Shown piece by piece: positions 44,106-52,471 of a DNA stretch of 64,000 nt. The stretch is from positions 124,001 through 188,000 of the forward strand of contig NZ_WBOM01000003.1 in the NCBI RefSeq assembly GCF_008973755.1. The letters are read 5' to 3'. The translations under genes and the position numbers were made by a program. The notes below the pieces were generated by a model that made no database searches, was not told the origin of the DNA, and saw only the letters and a program-made list of their open reading frames with translations. The stretch is from Nitrincola alkalilacustris (lineage in GTDB: Bacteria; Pseudomonadota; Gammaproteobacteria; Pseudomonadales; Balneatricaceae). Within the stretch, counting starts at the first letter, position 1, and the number at the start of each line of letters is the position of its first letter.

Positions 44106-45874
44106 TGTTTAGCCATCTGCCAAAGTTTGTGTTCTTCACCGGCAAAGGTGGAGTCGGCAAGACCTCTCTGGCCTGTGCAACGGCGCTGAATCTTGCCGAT
44201 ACTGGCAAGCGGGTGCTGCTGGTCAGCACCGATCCGGCATCCAATGTCGGACAGGTGATGCAAACGGAGATAGGCGACAGGCTGACACCCATCAAGGGTG
44301 TTGAACGCCTGGATGCCATCGAGATAGATCCTGAAGCGGCAGCAACGGCTTATCGGGAGCGCATAGTGGGCCCTGTGCGTGGTCAGTTGCCGGAGGCTGA
44401 GTTGAAAGCGATCATCGAGCAACTCTCGGGTGCCTGCACAACGGAGATTGCAGCCTTTGATGAGTTCACTGCACTGCTGACCGATCATGAGCTGATCGAT
44501 CGGTATGATCATGTAATTTTTGATACCGCGCCAACCGGTCATACGATACGTCTGCTGAAATTGCCGGGCGCCTGGAGTGGCTTTCTGGAAGCGGGCAAGG
44601 GGGATGCATCCTGCCTCGGCCCCTTGTCTGGCCTGGAACAGCAGCGGGATCGTTATGCTGCGGCTGTTGCCAGTCTGGCTGATGCCGCATCCACACTGCT
44701 GGTGCTGGTGGCAAGACCGCAACGCTCGGCACTGGCCGAGGCTGCACGCACAGCCTCTGAGCTTTCGCTGATTGGCATCAATAATCAGCATCTGGCGCTC
44801 AATGGCGTGATGCCTGAAACCGGCGATGACCCGCTGGCAGCGGCATTGAGAAAGCGTGAGCAGCAGGCCATTGATGAGATGCCGGATGCTCTGCATCGGC
44901 TTCCCCAGTCATCCTTTGCTCTGCGTGCGTTCAATCTGATGGGGCTCGCTGCCTTGCGTATCCTTACCGGTCAGACGGATGAGTCAGAATACAACGCTAA
45001 AATATCCGAGGGAGAACGGCCAGATGCTGATCTTCAGGCGCTCGGTGCACTGGTGGATCAGCTGGAGAGCTCTGGCAAGGGGCTGATCATGCTGATGGGT
45101 AAGGGTGGTGTGGGTAAAACCACCATCGCCGCAGCGGTTGCGGCTGAACTTGCCGGGCGCGGGCATGAAGTGCTGTTGACGACAACCGATCCGGCTGCGC
45201 ATCTGACTGAAACCCTGGGTGAGGAGCTGGAACATCTGACCGTCAGCCGGATAGATCCTGCTGAAGAGATTGCACGCTATCGCACGGATGTCATGGCCAG
45301 CAAGGGTAAGGATCTGGATGAGCAGGGCAGGGCGATGCTGGAAGAGGACCTGCGCTCTCCCTGTACTGAGGAGATAGCCGTTTTTCAGGCATTTTCGCGT
45401 CTGATCCGCAAAAGTTCACGCCAGTTTGTAGTTATGGATACCGCTCCCACCGGTCATACGCTCCTGCTGCTGGATGCTACAGGCTCCTATCACCGCGATA
45501 TCATGCGCCATGCTGCTACCGGCTCAAAAACGCGCATGATCACGCCGATGATGCGCCTGCAGGATCCGGAGATGACCCGGATACTGATCGTGACTCTGGC
45601 TGAAACAACTCCTGTACTGGAGGCAGCCCATCTGCAGGCTGATTTGCGCCGTGCCGGGATAGAGCCCTGGGCCTGGGTGGTCAATGCCAGTGTGGCGGCA
45701 GCCCAGACAAGTGATCCGCTACTGCAAAAGCGTGCGGCTTCGGAGCTGCCGCAGATAGCGGCAGTCAGCCGTGAGCATGCTACCCGTTACGCTGTAGTGC
45801 CGTTGCAGGCAGTTGAGCCTACGGGGGCTGTCCGGCTGCGTGCACTTTGCCATCTGTCATCAGGCACTCATTAA
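44102..45874 (+). CDS. arsA: Arsenite efflux ATPase ArsA (two-domain)
   Basis: A 590-residue pump-driving ATPase made of two homologous halves. P-loops GKGGVGKT are at residues 14-21 and near 335, and the signature DTAPTGHT occurs in both halves. The three metalloid-binding cysteines are kept in GACTTEIAAFDEF, ASCLGPL and SPCTEEIAVF, matching Cys113, Cys172 and Cys422 of the E. coli plasmid enzyme. It is coupled to arsR by ATGA overlap. The usual partner is ArsB, but here the membrane partner is an Acr3 protein, and no ArsD chaperone is present. Confidence 0.95.
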   Translation: MMFSHLPKFVFFTGKGGVGKTSLACATALNLADTGKRVLLVSTDPASNVGQVMQTEIGDRLTPIKGVERLDAIEIDPEAAATAYRERIVGPVRGQLPEAELKAIIEQLSGACTTEIAAFDEFTALLTDHELIDRYDHVIFDTAPTGHTIRLLKLPGAWSGFLEAGKGDASCLGPLSGLEQQRDRYAAAVASLADAASTLLVLVARPQRSALAEAARTASELSLIGINNQHLALNGVMPETGDDPLAAALRKREQQAIDEMPDALHRLPQSSFALRAFNLMGLAALRILTGQTDESEYNAKISEGERPDADLQALGALVDQLESSGKGLIMLMGKGGVGKTTIAAAVAAELAGRGHEVLLTTTDPAAHLTETLGEELEHLTVSRIDPAEEIARYRTDVMASKGKDLDEQGRAMLEEDLRSPCTEEIAVFQAFSRLIRKSSRQFVVMDTAPTGHTLLLLDATGSYHRDIMRHAATGSKTRMITPMMRLQDPEMTRILIVTLAETTPVLEAAHLQADLRRAGIEPWAWVVNASVAAAQTSDPLLQKRAASELPQIAAVSREHATRYAVVPLQAVEPTGAVRLRALCHLSSGTH

Positions 45875-45908
45875 TCAGACATGTAATTTCAAAATCAGGA
45901 AGGCATCC

Positions 45909-45929
45909 ATGAGTAGGAGAGCGGCATGA
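45909..45929 (+). other. Six-codon ORF overlapping the acr3 start
   Basis: ATG at 45909 encodes MSRRAA and stops at 45927-45929, overlapping the acr3 ATG (45926) as ATGA. AGGAAGG stands before it and AGGAGA lies within it, eight bases before the acr3 start. It may couple translation or may be a chance duplication of the start region. Confidence 0.35.
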
Positions 45930-47017
45930 GTAAGGCAGCAGGTCATATGGATACGCACGATGCGCCCGATATCAAAAAGGGGATGGGGCTGTTCGAGCGC
46001 TATCTGACTGTCTGGGTGGCAATTGCGATCGTCATCGGGATAGCGCTCGGGCAGTTTGCGCCAGCGATTCCAGAAACCCTGTCGCGATTCGAGTACGCGC
46101 AGGTGTCCATCCCGGTTGCGATACTGATCTGGGCGATGATCTTTCCGATGATGCTGCAGATCGATTTTGATTCGATTCTGGGCGTGCGTCGTCAGCCGAA
46201 AGGTCTGATTATCACCACCTCGGTCAACTGGCTGATCAAGCCCTTCAGCATGTTTGCCATAGCCTGGTTTTTTCTGATGGTGGTGTTTGAACCACTGATT
46301 CCACAGGAGCTGGCGCGCGAATACCTGGCCGGTGCGATTCTGCTGGGGGCGGCTCCCTGCACGGCGATGGTGTTTGTATGGAGCTATCTGACCCGTGGCG
46401 ATGCAGCTTACACCCTGGTGCAGGTGGCATTGAATGATCTGATCATGCTGTTTGCCTTTGCCCCGATTGTGGTGCTGCTGCTGGGCATCTCCAATATCAG
46501 TGTACCCTGGGATACGGTGATTCTGTCGGTGGTGCTGTATATCGTCATTCCGTTGGGTGCTGGATACATGACGCGTAAAGCAGTCATCAGGCGGCAAGGG
46601 CTGGATTGGTTCAACAATGTATTCATGAAGCGCCTAGCGCCAGTGACGCCGATCGGGTTGATCATCACACTGGTGCTGCTGTTTGCCTTTCAGGGCGATG
46701 TAATCATCCAGAATCCGTTGCATATCCTGCTTATTGCGATTCCGCTGATCATCCAGACTTTCCTGATTTTTTTCATCGCCTATGGCTGGGCCAAGGCCTG
46801 GCGGGTGCCACATAATGTGGCGGCACCCGGTGCGATGATAGGCGCCAGTAACTTCTTTGAACTGGCCGTTGCGGTGGCGATCGCCCTGTTTGGCCTGCAG
46901 TCGGGAGCCGCTCTGGCGACCGTTGTGGGCGTACTGGTGGAGGTACCACTGATGCTGGCGCTGGTACGCATCGCCAATAAGACCCGACACCACTTTCCAG
47001 CGGCTCAAGCCAACTGA
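45926..47017 (+). CDS. acr3: Arsenite permease Acr3
   Basis: A 363-residue inner-membrane transporter of the BART superfamily with ten predicted helices. The conserved cysteine needed for arsenite transport is in LLGAAPCTAMVFVWSYL (helix 4). PMMLQIDFDSI and GASNFFELAVAVAIALFG are further Acr3 hallmarks. It exports As(III), probably energised by ArsA as well as by the proton motive force; coupling of Acr3 to ArsA is inferred from the operon. It lies 51 bases after arsA. No arsenate reductase gene is nearby. Confidence 0.93.
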   Translation: MSKAAGHMDTHDAPDIKKGMGLFERYLTVWVAIAIVIGIALGQFAPAIPETLSRFEYAQVSIPVAILIWAMIFPMMLQIDFDSILGVRRQPKGLIITTSVNWLIKPFSMFAIAWFFLMVVFEPLIPQELAREYLAGAILLGAAPCTAMVFVWSYLTRGDAAYTLVQVALNDLIMLFAFAPIVVLLLGISNISVPWDTVILSVVLYIVIPLGAGYMTRKAVIRRQGLDWFNNVFMKRLAPVTPIGLIITLVLLFAFQGDVIIQNPLHILLIAIPLIIQTFLIFFIAYGWAKAWRVPHNVAAPGAMIGASNFFELAVAVAIALFGLQSGAALATVVGVLVEVPLMLALVRIANKTRHHFPAAQAN

Positions 47018-47080
47018 TCGCTTCGGTCGCCAGGGAGGGTGGCTTTATTCAGCAAGCGCAGACTTTTACCTCTGATTTTG

Positions 47081-47101
47081 TTATGCTGCAGTGCAGCATA
47101 A
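47081..47101. promoter_or_regulatory. Perfect 21-bp palindrome before the patatin-lipase gene
   Basis: TTATGCTGCA (47081-47090) and TGCAGCATAA (47092-47101) are perfect inverted arms around one G, 34 bases before the start at 47135. The core CTGC-AGT-GCAG fits the CTGC-N3/4-GCAG pattern reported for PhaR, the regulator of polyhydroxyalkanoate granule genes in Paracoccus denitrificans. Confidence 0.65.
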
Positions 47102-47134
47102 TGTCTTATGATGGATCATGTAGAGGTAAAGGAT

Positions 47135-48193
47135 ATGACAAAAAAGCTTAAAACCATTGAGTTGGCCTTGCAGGGTGGCGGTTCGCACGGTGCCCTCACC
47201 TGGGGCGTACTGGAGCGGCTGCTGGAAGAGCCGGGTCTGCATATTGAAGGGGTCAGCGGCACCAGTGCCGGTGCGATGAATGCCGTAGTGTTGGCCGATG
47301 GCCTGGAAGAGGCTGGGCCAGACGGTGCCATTGCCGCCCTGGAACGCTTCTGGAAAGCCGTCAGCGATGGCGCCAAAAACAGCCCGTTTCAGCGCGATAT
47401 CTGGTCCCGTATCAATGGCACCTGGAGCCTGGACAGCTCACCCACCTATCTGTTCTTCGATCATCTGTCGCGGGTATTCTCACCCTACGAGATGAACCCG
47501 ATGAACCTCAATCCCTTGCGCGAATTGGTGTCGGGTCTGGTTGACTTCGATCGAGTCAACCGCTGCACGGCAATCAAGCTGTTCGTCACGGCGACCAATG
47601 TCCGCAGTGGTCGCCCGAAAATCTTCCGCCAGCCGGATCTTACGGTCGATTCACTGATGGCCTCAGCGGCACTGCCATTCATGTTTCAGGCAGTCGAGAT
47701 AGATGGCGAAGCCTACTGGGATGGTGGTTATCTGGGTAATCCGGCCCTTTATCCGCTGGTGGATGAGTGCGATGCCCGGGATCTGATGCTGGTACAGATC
47801 AACCCCTTCTATCGACCTGATCTGCCGCGCAGTGCCCGTGAGATCATCAATCGTCTGAATGAGATCACCTTCAACACCAGTCTGGTCAAGGAGCTGCGCT
47901 CCATCATACTGCTGCGCGACCTGATCCAGTCAGAAGGGCTGGAGCATGAGCGCTATCGGGATATGCGCCTGCACTGCATCCATGGCGAGGATGATCTGGT
48001 ACCACTGGAGGCATCAAGCAAGCTCAATGCCGAGTGGGAATATCTGTGTCACCTGCGTGATCTGGGGCGATCAAGAACCGAAAACTGGCTCAAGGACAAC
48101 TGGGCTGATCTGGGTGAGAGATCCACCTTCAACCCAGACTGGCTGGTGGAGGATGCGGTCAGACCTGTTACACCTGCAAAGGAGTGTGAATGA
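47135..48193 (+). CDS. Patatin-like lipase/phospholipase, possible intracellular PHB depolymerase
   Basis: A 352-residue patatin-fold hydrolase from the ATG at 47135, with AGAGGTAAAGGA just before it; in-frame ATGs from 47108 lack a ribosome site. The oxyanion glycine loop is LALQGGGSHGALTWG, the nucleophile is in GVSGTSAGAMNA and the dyad aspartate in YWDGGYLGNP. No signal peptide is present, so it acts in the cytosol. Some patatin-type enzymes degrade polyhydroxybutyrate granules, and the PhaR-like palindrome and the downstream GntP permease fit that idea. A phospholipase role is equally open. It overlaps the permease gene by four bases. Confidence 0.85.
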   Translation: MTKKLKTIELALQGGGSHGALTWGVLERLLEEPGLHIEGVSGTSAGAMNAVVLADGLEEAGPDGAIAALERFWKAVSDGAKNSPFQRDIWSRINGTWSLDSSPTYLFFDHLSRVFSPYEMNPMNLNPLRELVSGLVDFDRVNRCTAIKLFVTATNVRSGRPKIFRQPDLTVDSLMASAALPFMFQAVEIDGEAYWDGGYLGNPALYPLVDECDARDLMLVQINPFYRPDLPRSAREIINRLNEITFNTSLVKELRSIILLRDLIQSEGLEHERYRDMRLHCIHGEDDLVPLEASSKLNAEWEYLCHLRDLGRSRTENWLKDNWADLGERSTFNPDWLVEDAVRPVTPAKECE

Positions 48194-49644
48194 TGTTGGG
48201 TTTACTGGGTGTTTTACTGGCATTGGGCCTGCTGATCTGGCTGGCGTATCGTGGCATCAGTGTGTTGCTGCTGGGGCCATTGATGGCGCTGCTGGCAACT
48301 ATTTTTGCTGCCGGAACCCCCTTGATGGCGAGCTATACGCAGTTGTTCATGGGGTCTGCAGGTAATTTCATCATTCAGTATTTCCCGCTTTTCCTGCTCG
48401 GGGCCATCTTTGGCAAACTGATGGACGACAGCGGTGCCGCTGAGTCGATCAGCCAGACCATTGTCGGCAAACTGGGTTCGGAGCGCGCGATTCTGGCGGT
48501 GGTGCTGGCCTGTGCTGTACTCACCTATGGCGGCGTGTCGCTGTTTGTGGTGGCCTTTGCCGTGTATCCGATAGCCGCAGCACTGTTTCGCAAGGCGGAT
48601 ATTCCCAAGCGCCTGGTGCCTGCCACTATCGCGCTGGGTGCTTTCACCTTCACCATGACCGCACTGCCGGGCACCCCTGCGATACAGAATGCGATCCCGA
48701 TGCCGCACTTCGGCACCACGCCCTTTGCAGCGCCGCTGCTGGGTATCATCTCGGCACTGGTGATGTTCGGGCTGGGGCAGCTCTGGCTGTCGCGTCAGGC
48801 ATCGCTGGCAAAAGCAGCCGGTGAGGGATATGGCGATCATCAGGAACAGCCGATCAGCTTTGACAAGGATCAACGCGAGCGCTGTGCCGGGGAGGGGTTC
48901 GATGTCACCCTGATCGAGCCGGAGCATAAACCCAATGCACTGCCACCTTTTGCACTGGCGATTGCACCGGTTGTGCTGGTGATCGTGCTGAACTATCTGT
49001 TCAGCAGCCACCTGATCCCCGCGATGGATACCAGCTATCTGGCAGAAGCACGCTATGGCAGCACCTCGCAGGATGCGGTCAGAGGGATCTGGGCAATCAT
49101 CGGGTCATTGACGGTGGCGTGCCTGCTGCTGATAGCAACCAGTTGGAGCCGCCTGAAGCATCTGCGTACAACACTGGATGATGGTGCCAATGCCTCGGTG
49201 CTGCCGATATTCAATACCGCCAGTCTGGTCGGCTTTGGTGCCGTCATCGCGGCACTGCCAGCGTTTGATATCATCAAGGGGTTTGTCGACGATCTCGGAG
49301 GTGGTAATCCACTGGTATCGCTGGCGCTGTCGGTCAACGTGCTGGCAGGTGTCACCGGCTCGGCCTCGGGTGGTATGAGCATCGCACTGCAGACCCTGGG
49401 GGCCGATTACCTGTTGCTTGCCAATCAGCTCGGCATCTCACCCGATCTACTGCATCGTGTCACCACGGTTGCCACCGGTGGACTGGATAGCCTGCCACAC
49501 AATGGTGCTGTCGTAACTCTGCTGGCGATCTGCGGACTGACTCACCGCCAGGCCTACAAGGATATCTTCATGGTTGCGGTGGTGTTTCCGATTCTGGCAC
49601 TGGTGCTGCTGGTTGTGTTGGGGAGTGTGTTTGGGGCGTTTTGA
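48190..49644 (+). CDS. GntP-family permease
   Basis: A 484-residue membrane protein with about 12-13 helices. It looks like the GntP (gluconate/hydroxy-acid) family: FPLFLLGAIFGKLMDDSGAAESI, split here as FPLFLLGAIFGKLM then DDSGAAES, LTYGGVSLFVVAFAVYPI, LPGTPAIQNAIP and the C-terminal GLDSLPHNGAVVTLLAICGL. Paralogues near hydroxybutyrate dehydrogenase genes are thought to carry 3-hydroxybutyrate. The start overlaps the patatin gene stop (ATGA), after GGAGTGTGA, so the two are translationally coupled. Substrate is inferred only. Confidence 0.85.
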   Translation: MMLGLLGVLLALGLLIWLAYRGISVLLLGPLMALLATIFAAGTPLMASYTQLFMGSAGNFIIQYFPLFLLGAIFGKLMDDSGAAESISQTIVGKLGSERAILAVVLACAVLTYGGVSLFVVAFAVYPIAAALFRKADIPKRLVPATIALGAFTFTMTALPGTPAIQNAIPMPHFGTTPFAAPLLGIISALVMFGLGQLWLSRQASLAKAAGEGYGDHQEQPISFDKDQRERCAGEGFDVTLIEPEHKPNALPPFALAIAPVVLVIVLNYLFSSHLIPAMDTSYLAEARYGSTSQDAVRGIWAIIGSLTVACLLLIATSWSRLKHLRTTLDDGANASVLPIFNTASLVGFGAVIAALPAFDIIKGFVDDLGGGNPLVSLALSVNVLAGVTGSASGGMSIALQTLGADYLLLANQLGISPDLLHRVTTVATGGLDSLPHNGAVVTLLAICGLTHRQAYKDIFMVAVVFPILALVLLVVLGSVFGAF

Positions 49645-49672
49645 TTGCTATCGGATCTGAAGTTTTCAGATG

Positions 49673-49706
49673 GCGGATGCAGGTTCAGCGACTGCATCCG
49701 CTTTCT
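49673..49706 (+). terminator. Intrinsic terminator of the patatin-permease operon
   Basis: GCGGATGCAG (49673-49682) pairs perfectly with CTGCATCCGC (49692-49701) around nine bases, followed by TTTCT. It lies 28 bases after the permease stop. Confidence 0.8.
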
Positions 49707-49787
49707 ATCTTCAGTGCTACTTCACCTCGGTGTGAAGTTTTATAGCCTGAATTCAGATAACCTTAGCAGTGTCGGTATCATTACCCG

Positions 49788-50213
49788 CTACAACGCACCC
49801 GGAAACAGTTTCCAAGCCGCCATCAAGAGCATAACCAGCAGTACCAGATAACCAAACAAAAATAGCCCCAGCCTCATCGGTATGTTATTCGAACTCACAT
49901 GCACGTAAGCATGAGCGTAGCGGCTGAGAACAAACAGCCACGCCAGTGTTACAGCCACAGTACCTGCCGCATTTATTGTATAAAGAACCAAGCTGAGGAC
50001 ATAAAACAGGGTCGGTGCTTCAAACTGGTTTGTGATGTTGTTTGATACCTGGATTACATCCTCAGGCCATACCTTGTTATCTAATGCTGCTTGCTGGCGG
50101 TTTACTTTTCCAGCTTTTACAGCCTTAGCTCTCCTGGCCCCGAGTACGATGTACATAATCAAGGTTAGAAATACCAAGGCCAGCACCGGCCAAAAAATGT
50201 TGCTTGAATTCAT
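49788..50213 (-). CDS. MAPEG-family membrane protein
   Basis: A 141-residue protein with four hydrophobic helices, the size and layout of MAPEG proteins (membrane-associated proteins in eicosanoid and glutathione metabolism). The signature region is NNITNQFEAPTLFYVLSLVLY, here written as NQFEAPTLFYVLSLVLY, followed by YAHAYVHVSSNNIPMRLGLF. Bacterial members may conjugate glutathione to hydrophobic electrophiles, but activity cannot be assumed. Base composition is more AT-rich than in the ars and permease genes to the left. The gene faces away from the CRISPR-like relic. Confidence 0.85.
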   Translation of the reverse strand: MNSSNIFWPVLALVFLTLIMYIVLGARRAKAVKAGKVNRQQAALDNKVWPEDVIQVSNNITNQFEAPTLFYVLSLVLYTINAAGTVAVTLAWLFVLSRYAHAYVHVSSNNIPMRLGLFLFGYLVLLVMLLMAAWKLFPGAL

Positions 50214-50253
50214 CTGTGATTCCTTATTATGGATACTGTCTTATATCACGTAT

Positions 50254-50404
50254 GTATTCCCCACGCAGGTGGAGGTGTTTCCAACGAACACTTCGCTGTC
50301 GGTATCTTCAATTGGCTTTTCCTACACAAGTGAGGGCGCTTAGATAGTTCGCGCTATCCCAAAGAACGCTGCCGCGTTCTCCTCACGCATGTGAGGTATT
50401 TTAT
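50254..50404. CRISPR. Decayed three-unit CRISPR-like array (type I-E geometry)
   Basis: Three 29-base units start at 50254, 50315 and 50376, exactly 61 bases apart, leaving two 32-base spacers (50283-50314, 50344-50375). Pairwise identity of the units is 17-18 of 29. Each has a central dyad: CCCCAC-GCAG-GTGGAG, CCTAC-ACAA-GTGAGG and CCTCAC-GCAT-GTGAGG. The 29+32 spacing and the dyad are those of type I-E arrays. Repeats are too diverged to be active and no cas gene is in the window. Confidence 0.6.
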
Positions 50405-50554
50405 CGGCTGTTCAAAAATGCATACGGAGACTACAAACTACTGAAAGGTGGGATGCGTCATCGCTATGTGAACCTGCTGGCCGCAGAATTATGTAACTGG
50501 ATGGAATCGGCAGGGAGGTGTACTGCTGTACCGTCGAAAGGCAATGATGTGTAG
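50393..50554 (+). pseudogene. Unrecognised coding fragment next to the CRISPR-like relic
   Basis: The frame from 50393 to the TAG at 50552-50554 reads like real protein (FYRLFKNAYGDYKLLKGG, then RHRYVNLLAAELCNWMESAG) but has no start before it. An internal ATG at 50453, with AAAGG before it, would give 33 residues. I do not recognise the family. It may be the remnant of a gene broken when this region decayed. Confidence 0.4.
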
Positions 50555-50647
50555 CACAGTCGCTCCGCCATTGTGCCACCAGCAGGGTCATTGGATAGCC
50601 CTCGGAGGCCTTCCCCTGCGTGTATTACACATCACAAATTCTGTGTA
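50545..50647 (+). other. Intergenic element with alternative inverted repeats
   Basis: TGATGTGTA (50545-50553) can pair with TACACATCA (50626-50634); inside it GCAGGG pairs with CCCTGC. TACACA (50626-50631) can instead pair with TGTGTA at 50642-50647. The two foldings exclude each other. No known RNA family was recognised, and the rest of the gap to 50822 shows nothing else. Confidence 0.35.
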
Positions 50648-50822
50648 GGGGGTAATCATGGCTGGATCAAGCTGTAACTTACCGGTTCAGGTGATGCTCT
50701 ACTGAATTTTTGCGCCAGAACCATGGCAGATAGTGGCAGTTTTCTGTCGCCTATCCATGTAGAATATGCGCATTATTCAGCGCGTTCAGCTTTGCTCCTG
50801 AGTGCACACCCGTAGGAATTTT

Positions 50823-51128
50823 ATGAAAAAGACATTTGCTTTAACACACTCTAGGCTGAACACGGCTCGTCTGGTCGACTCAATCAAGCATGATATTAAA
50901 AAGTACCTTGCCAGAGAGCGTCGTAAGTCTGTGCCCGAGGGCATGGATTACTGGACGTTCGATTGCCGCTTTGGGGCGTCTGCAGAGGTCGCAGAAAAGA
51001 TCTTTACCTCTGAAATCAATAAACATGTTGATGCTGCCGTGGCGCAGGAGTTGCCGGAGTTCTATATTGAAATTCTGGCCAGAGCCTGCCAGCACAAGCC
51101 TCGCGAAAGTGATGTAACCGCAGACTGA
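50823..51128 (+). CDS. Small DUF6172-like protein
   Basis: A 101-residue soluble protein from the ATG at 50823 (MKKTFALTH), preceded by AGGAAT. Conserved-looking parts are ARLVDSIKHDIKKYLARERR and GMDYWTFDCRFG, which I recall from DUF6172 proteins; function is not known for these. The lysine/arginine-rich N-terminal half might contact nucleic acid. It precedes the DEAD-box helicase gene by 45 bases on the same strand, so the two may be co-transcribed. Confidence 0.7.
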   Translation: MKKTFALTHSRLNTARLVDSIKHDIKKYLARERRKSVPEGMDYWTFDCRFGASAEVAEKIFTSEINKHVDAAVAQELPEFYIEILARACQHKPRESDVTAD

Positions 51129-51173
51129 TTCTGCCCAAATTTATAGCTGTAGCGATGCTACAGAGGAACTCTG

Positions 51174-52394
51174 ATGCAATTTTCATCTTTAGATTTAGCT
51201 CCGGATTTACAACGCGCTCTGGTCGAGTATGGCTACAGTGAGATGACACCGGTGCAGGCTCAGGCTATTGTGCCTGCCCGCCGTGGTAAGGATTTACAGG
51301 TTACCGCGCAAACCGGTACCGGTAAGACCGCTGCTTTCGCTGTTCCGGTATTACAACGGATGCTGGATAAACCCAAAGCCACCAAAGAACGACGGCCGCG
51401 GGCGTTGATCCTGACGCCAACTCGTGAATTGGCAGAGCAGTTAGCCAACGCGATAAGTGCCTATGCGCAGTTTTTGCCTATTAGTGTGACGGCATTATAC
51501 GGTGGCGTGAAAATGGGTGGCCAGGCTAATAAATTAACCGCAGGTGTTGATATTGTGATCAGCACCCCCGGCCGTTTGCTGGAGCATATGGCGTTGGGTA
51601 ATGTCATATTGAGTGACGTGGAATTCGTGGTGCTGGATGAAGCGGACCGCATGCTGGATATGGGCTTCAGCACCGATGTGCTGAAGCTGATGCAAATGAC
51701 GGCAACTAAGCGCCAGACCCTGCTGTTTTCTGCCACAACCTCACCGGCAGTCAATGAGTTGTCGCATAAGATTCTGCACAATCATCAGCAGATCCGGGCT
51801 GCTAAAACCAATAGTACGGCTGATACGGTCAACCATGTGGTGTATCCGGTGGAAGAGGGCCGTAAAATCGAATTGTTTACGCAGCTTTTGGCGGAGCAGA
51901 ACTGGTTTCAGGTGTTGGTGTTTACCAGCACTAAGGAGCAAGCAGACCGGTTGTTGGCGGATCTGAAAAAATTGAAGGTTAACGCTGCGGTTTGCCATGG
52001 TGATAAAAACCAGGGAAGCCGTCGCCGTGCGATTGCTGATTTTAAATCGGCTAAATTACAGGTGTTGATTGCTACCGAAGTGGCTGCCCGTGGTTTGGAT
52101 ATTCAGGGCCTGGATTTTGTTGTTAACTTTAACCTGCCTTACCTGCCGGAAGATTACGTGCATCGTATCGGCCGTACTGGGCGGGCAGGGGCGGCAGGTA
52201 GTGCTATTTCATTTATCAGCCGCGAAGAAGAGCAAACCCTGGAGCGGATTCAAAAGCTGATTGGCAGCAAGATTAAACGCATTAACAAGCGAGGCTTTGA
52301 GGTGAGTGATCGTGGTCCACTGTTGAAAAGTATCTCGCGCAAGGTGTTGTCGGGCCGTTCCAATAAAACGAGTGAAACCGATATAGAGTTCTAA
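51174..52394 (+). CDS. DEAD-box ATP-dependent RNA helicase, RhlE-like
   Basis: A 406-residue helicase core. Motifs in order: Q-motif (GYSEMTPVQAQAI), I (AQTGTGKT), Ia (PTRELAEQ), Ib (TPGRLLEH), II (VLDEADRMLDMGF), III (FSATTS), IV (VLVFTSTK), V (TEVAARGLDIQG) and VI (HRIGRTGRAG). The C-terminal tail after residue 370 is short and basic. RhlE-type enzymes help ribosome assembly and RNA turnover. Codon choice (frequent TTA/TTG leucine and GGT/GTT) differs from neighbouring blocks, which may indicate separate acquisition. A terminator follows the stop. Confidence 0.93.
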   Translation: MQFSSLDLAPDLQRALVEYGYSEMTPVQAQAIVPARRGKDLQVTAQTGTGKTAAFAVPVLQRMLDKPKATKERRPRALILTPTRELAEQLANAISAYAQFLPISVTALYGGVKMGGQANKLTAGVDIVISTPGRLLEHMALGNVILSDVEFVVLDEADRMLDMGFSTDVLKLMQMTATKRQTLLFSATTSPAVNELSHKILHNHQQIRAAKTNSTADTVNHVVYPVEEGRKIELFTQLLAEQNWFQVLVFTSTKEQADRLLADLKKLKVNAAVCHGDKNQGSRRRAIADFKSAKLQVLIATEVAARGLDIQGLDFVVNFNLPYLPEDYVHRIGRTGRAGAAGSAISFISREEEQTLERIQKLIGSKIKRINKRGFEVSDRGPLLKSISRKVLSGRSNKTSETDIEF

Positions 52395-52422
52395 AACTCA
52401 TATGTAATAGCTCTGGACATAA

Positions 52423-52448
52423 AAAAACCCGCCAATCAGCGGGTTTTT
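52423..52448. terminator. Bidirectional intrinsic terminator
   Basis: AAAAACCCGC and GCGGGTTTTT flank CAATCA. The A- and T-runs let it serve both the helicase gene (plus) and the convergent lipoprotein gene (minus). Confidence 0.9.
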
Positions 52449-52471
52449 CGGTTTTAAAGGGCTGTCAGATC

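Noticed and set aside
45909-45929. Six-codon ORF before acr3 considered as a regulatory leader peptide
   Set aside because: It can be explained by a chance repeat of the ATGAGTA start region; listed as a low-confidence feature only.
51174-52394. Helicase considered as Cas3 because of the nearby CRISPR-like relic
   Set aside because: It is a standard DEAD-box RNA helicase without an HD nuclease domain.
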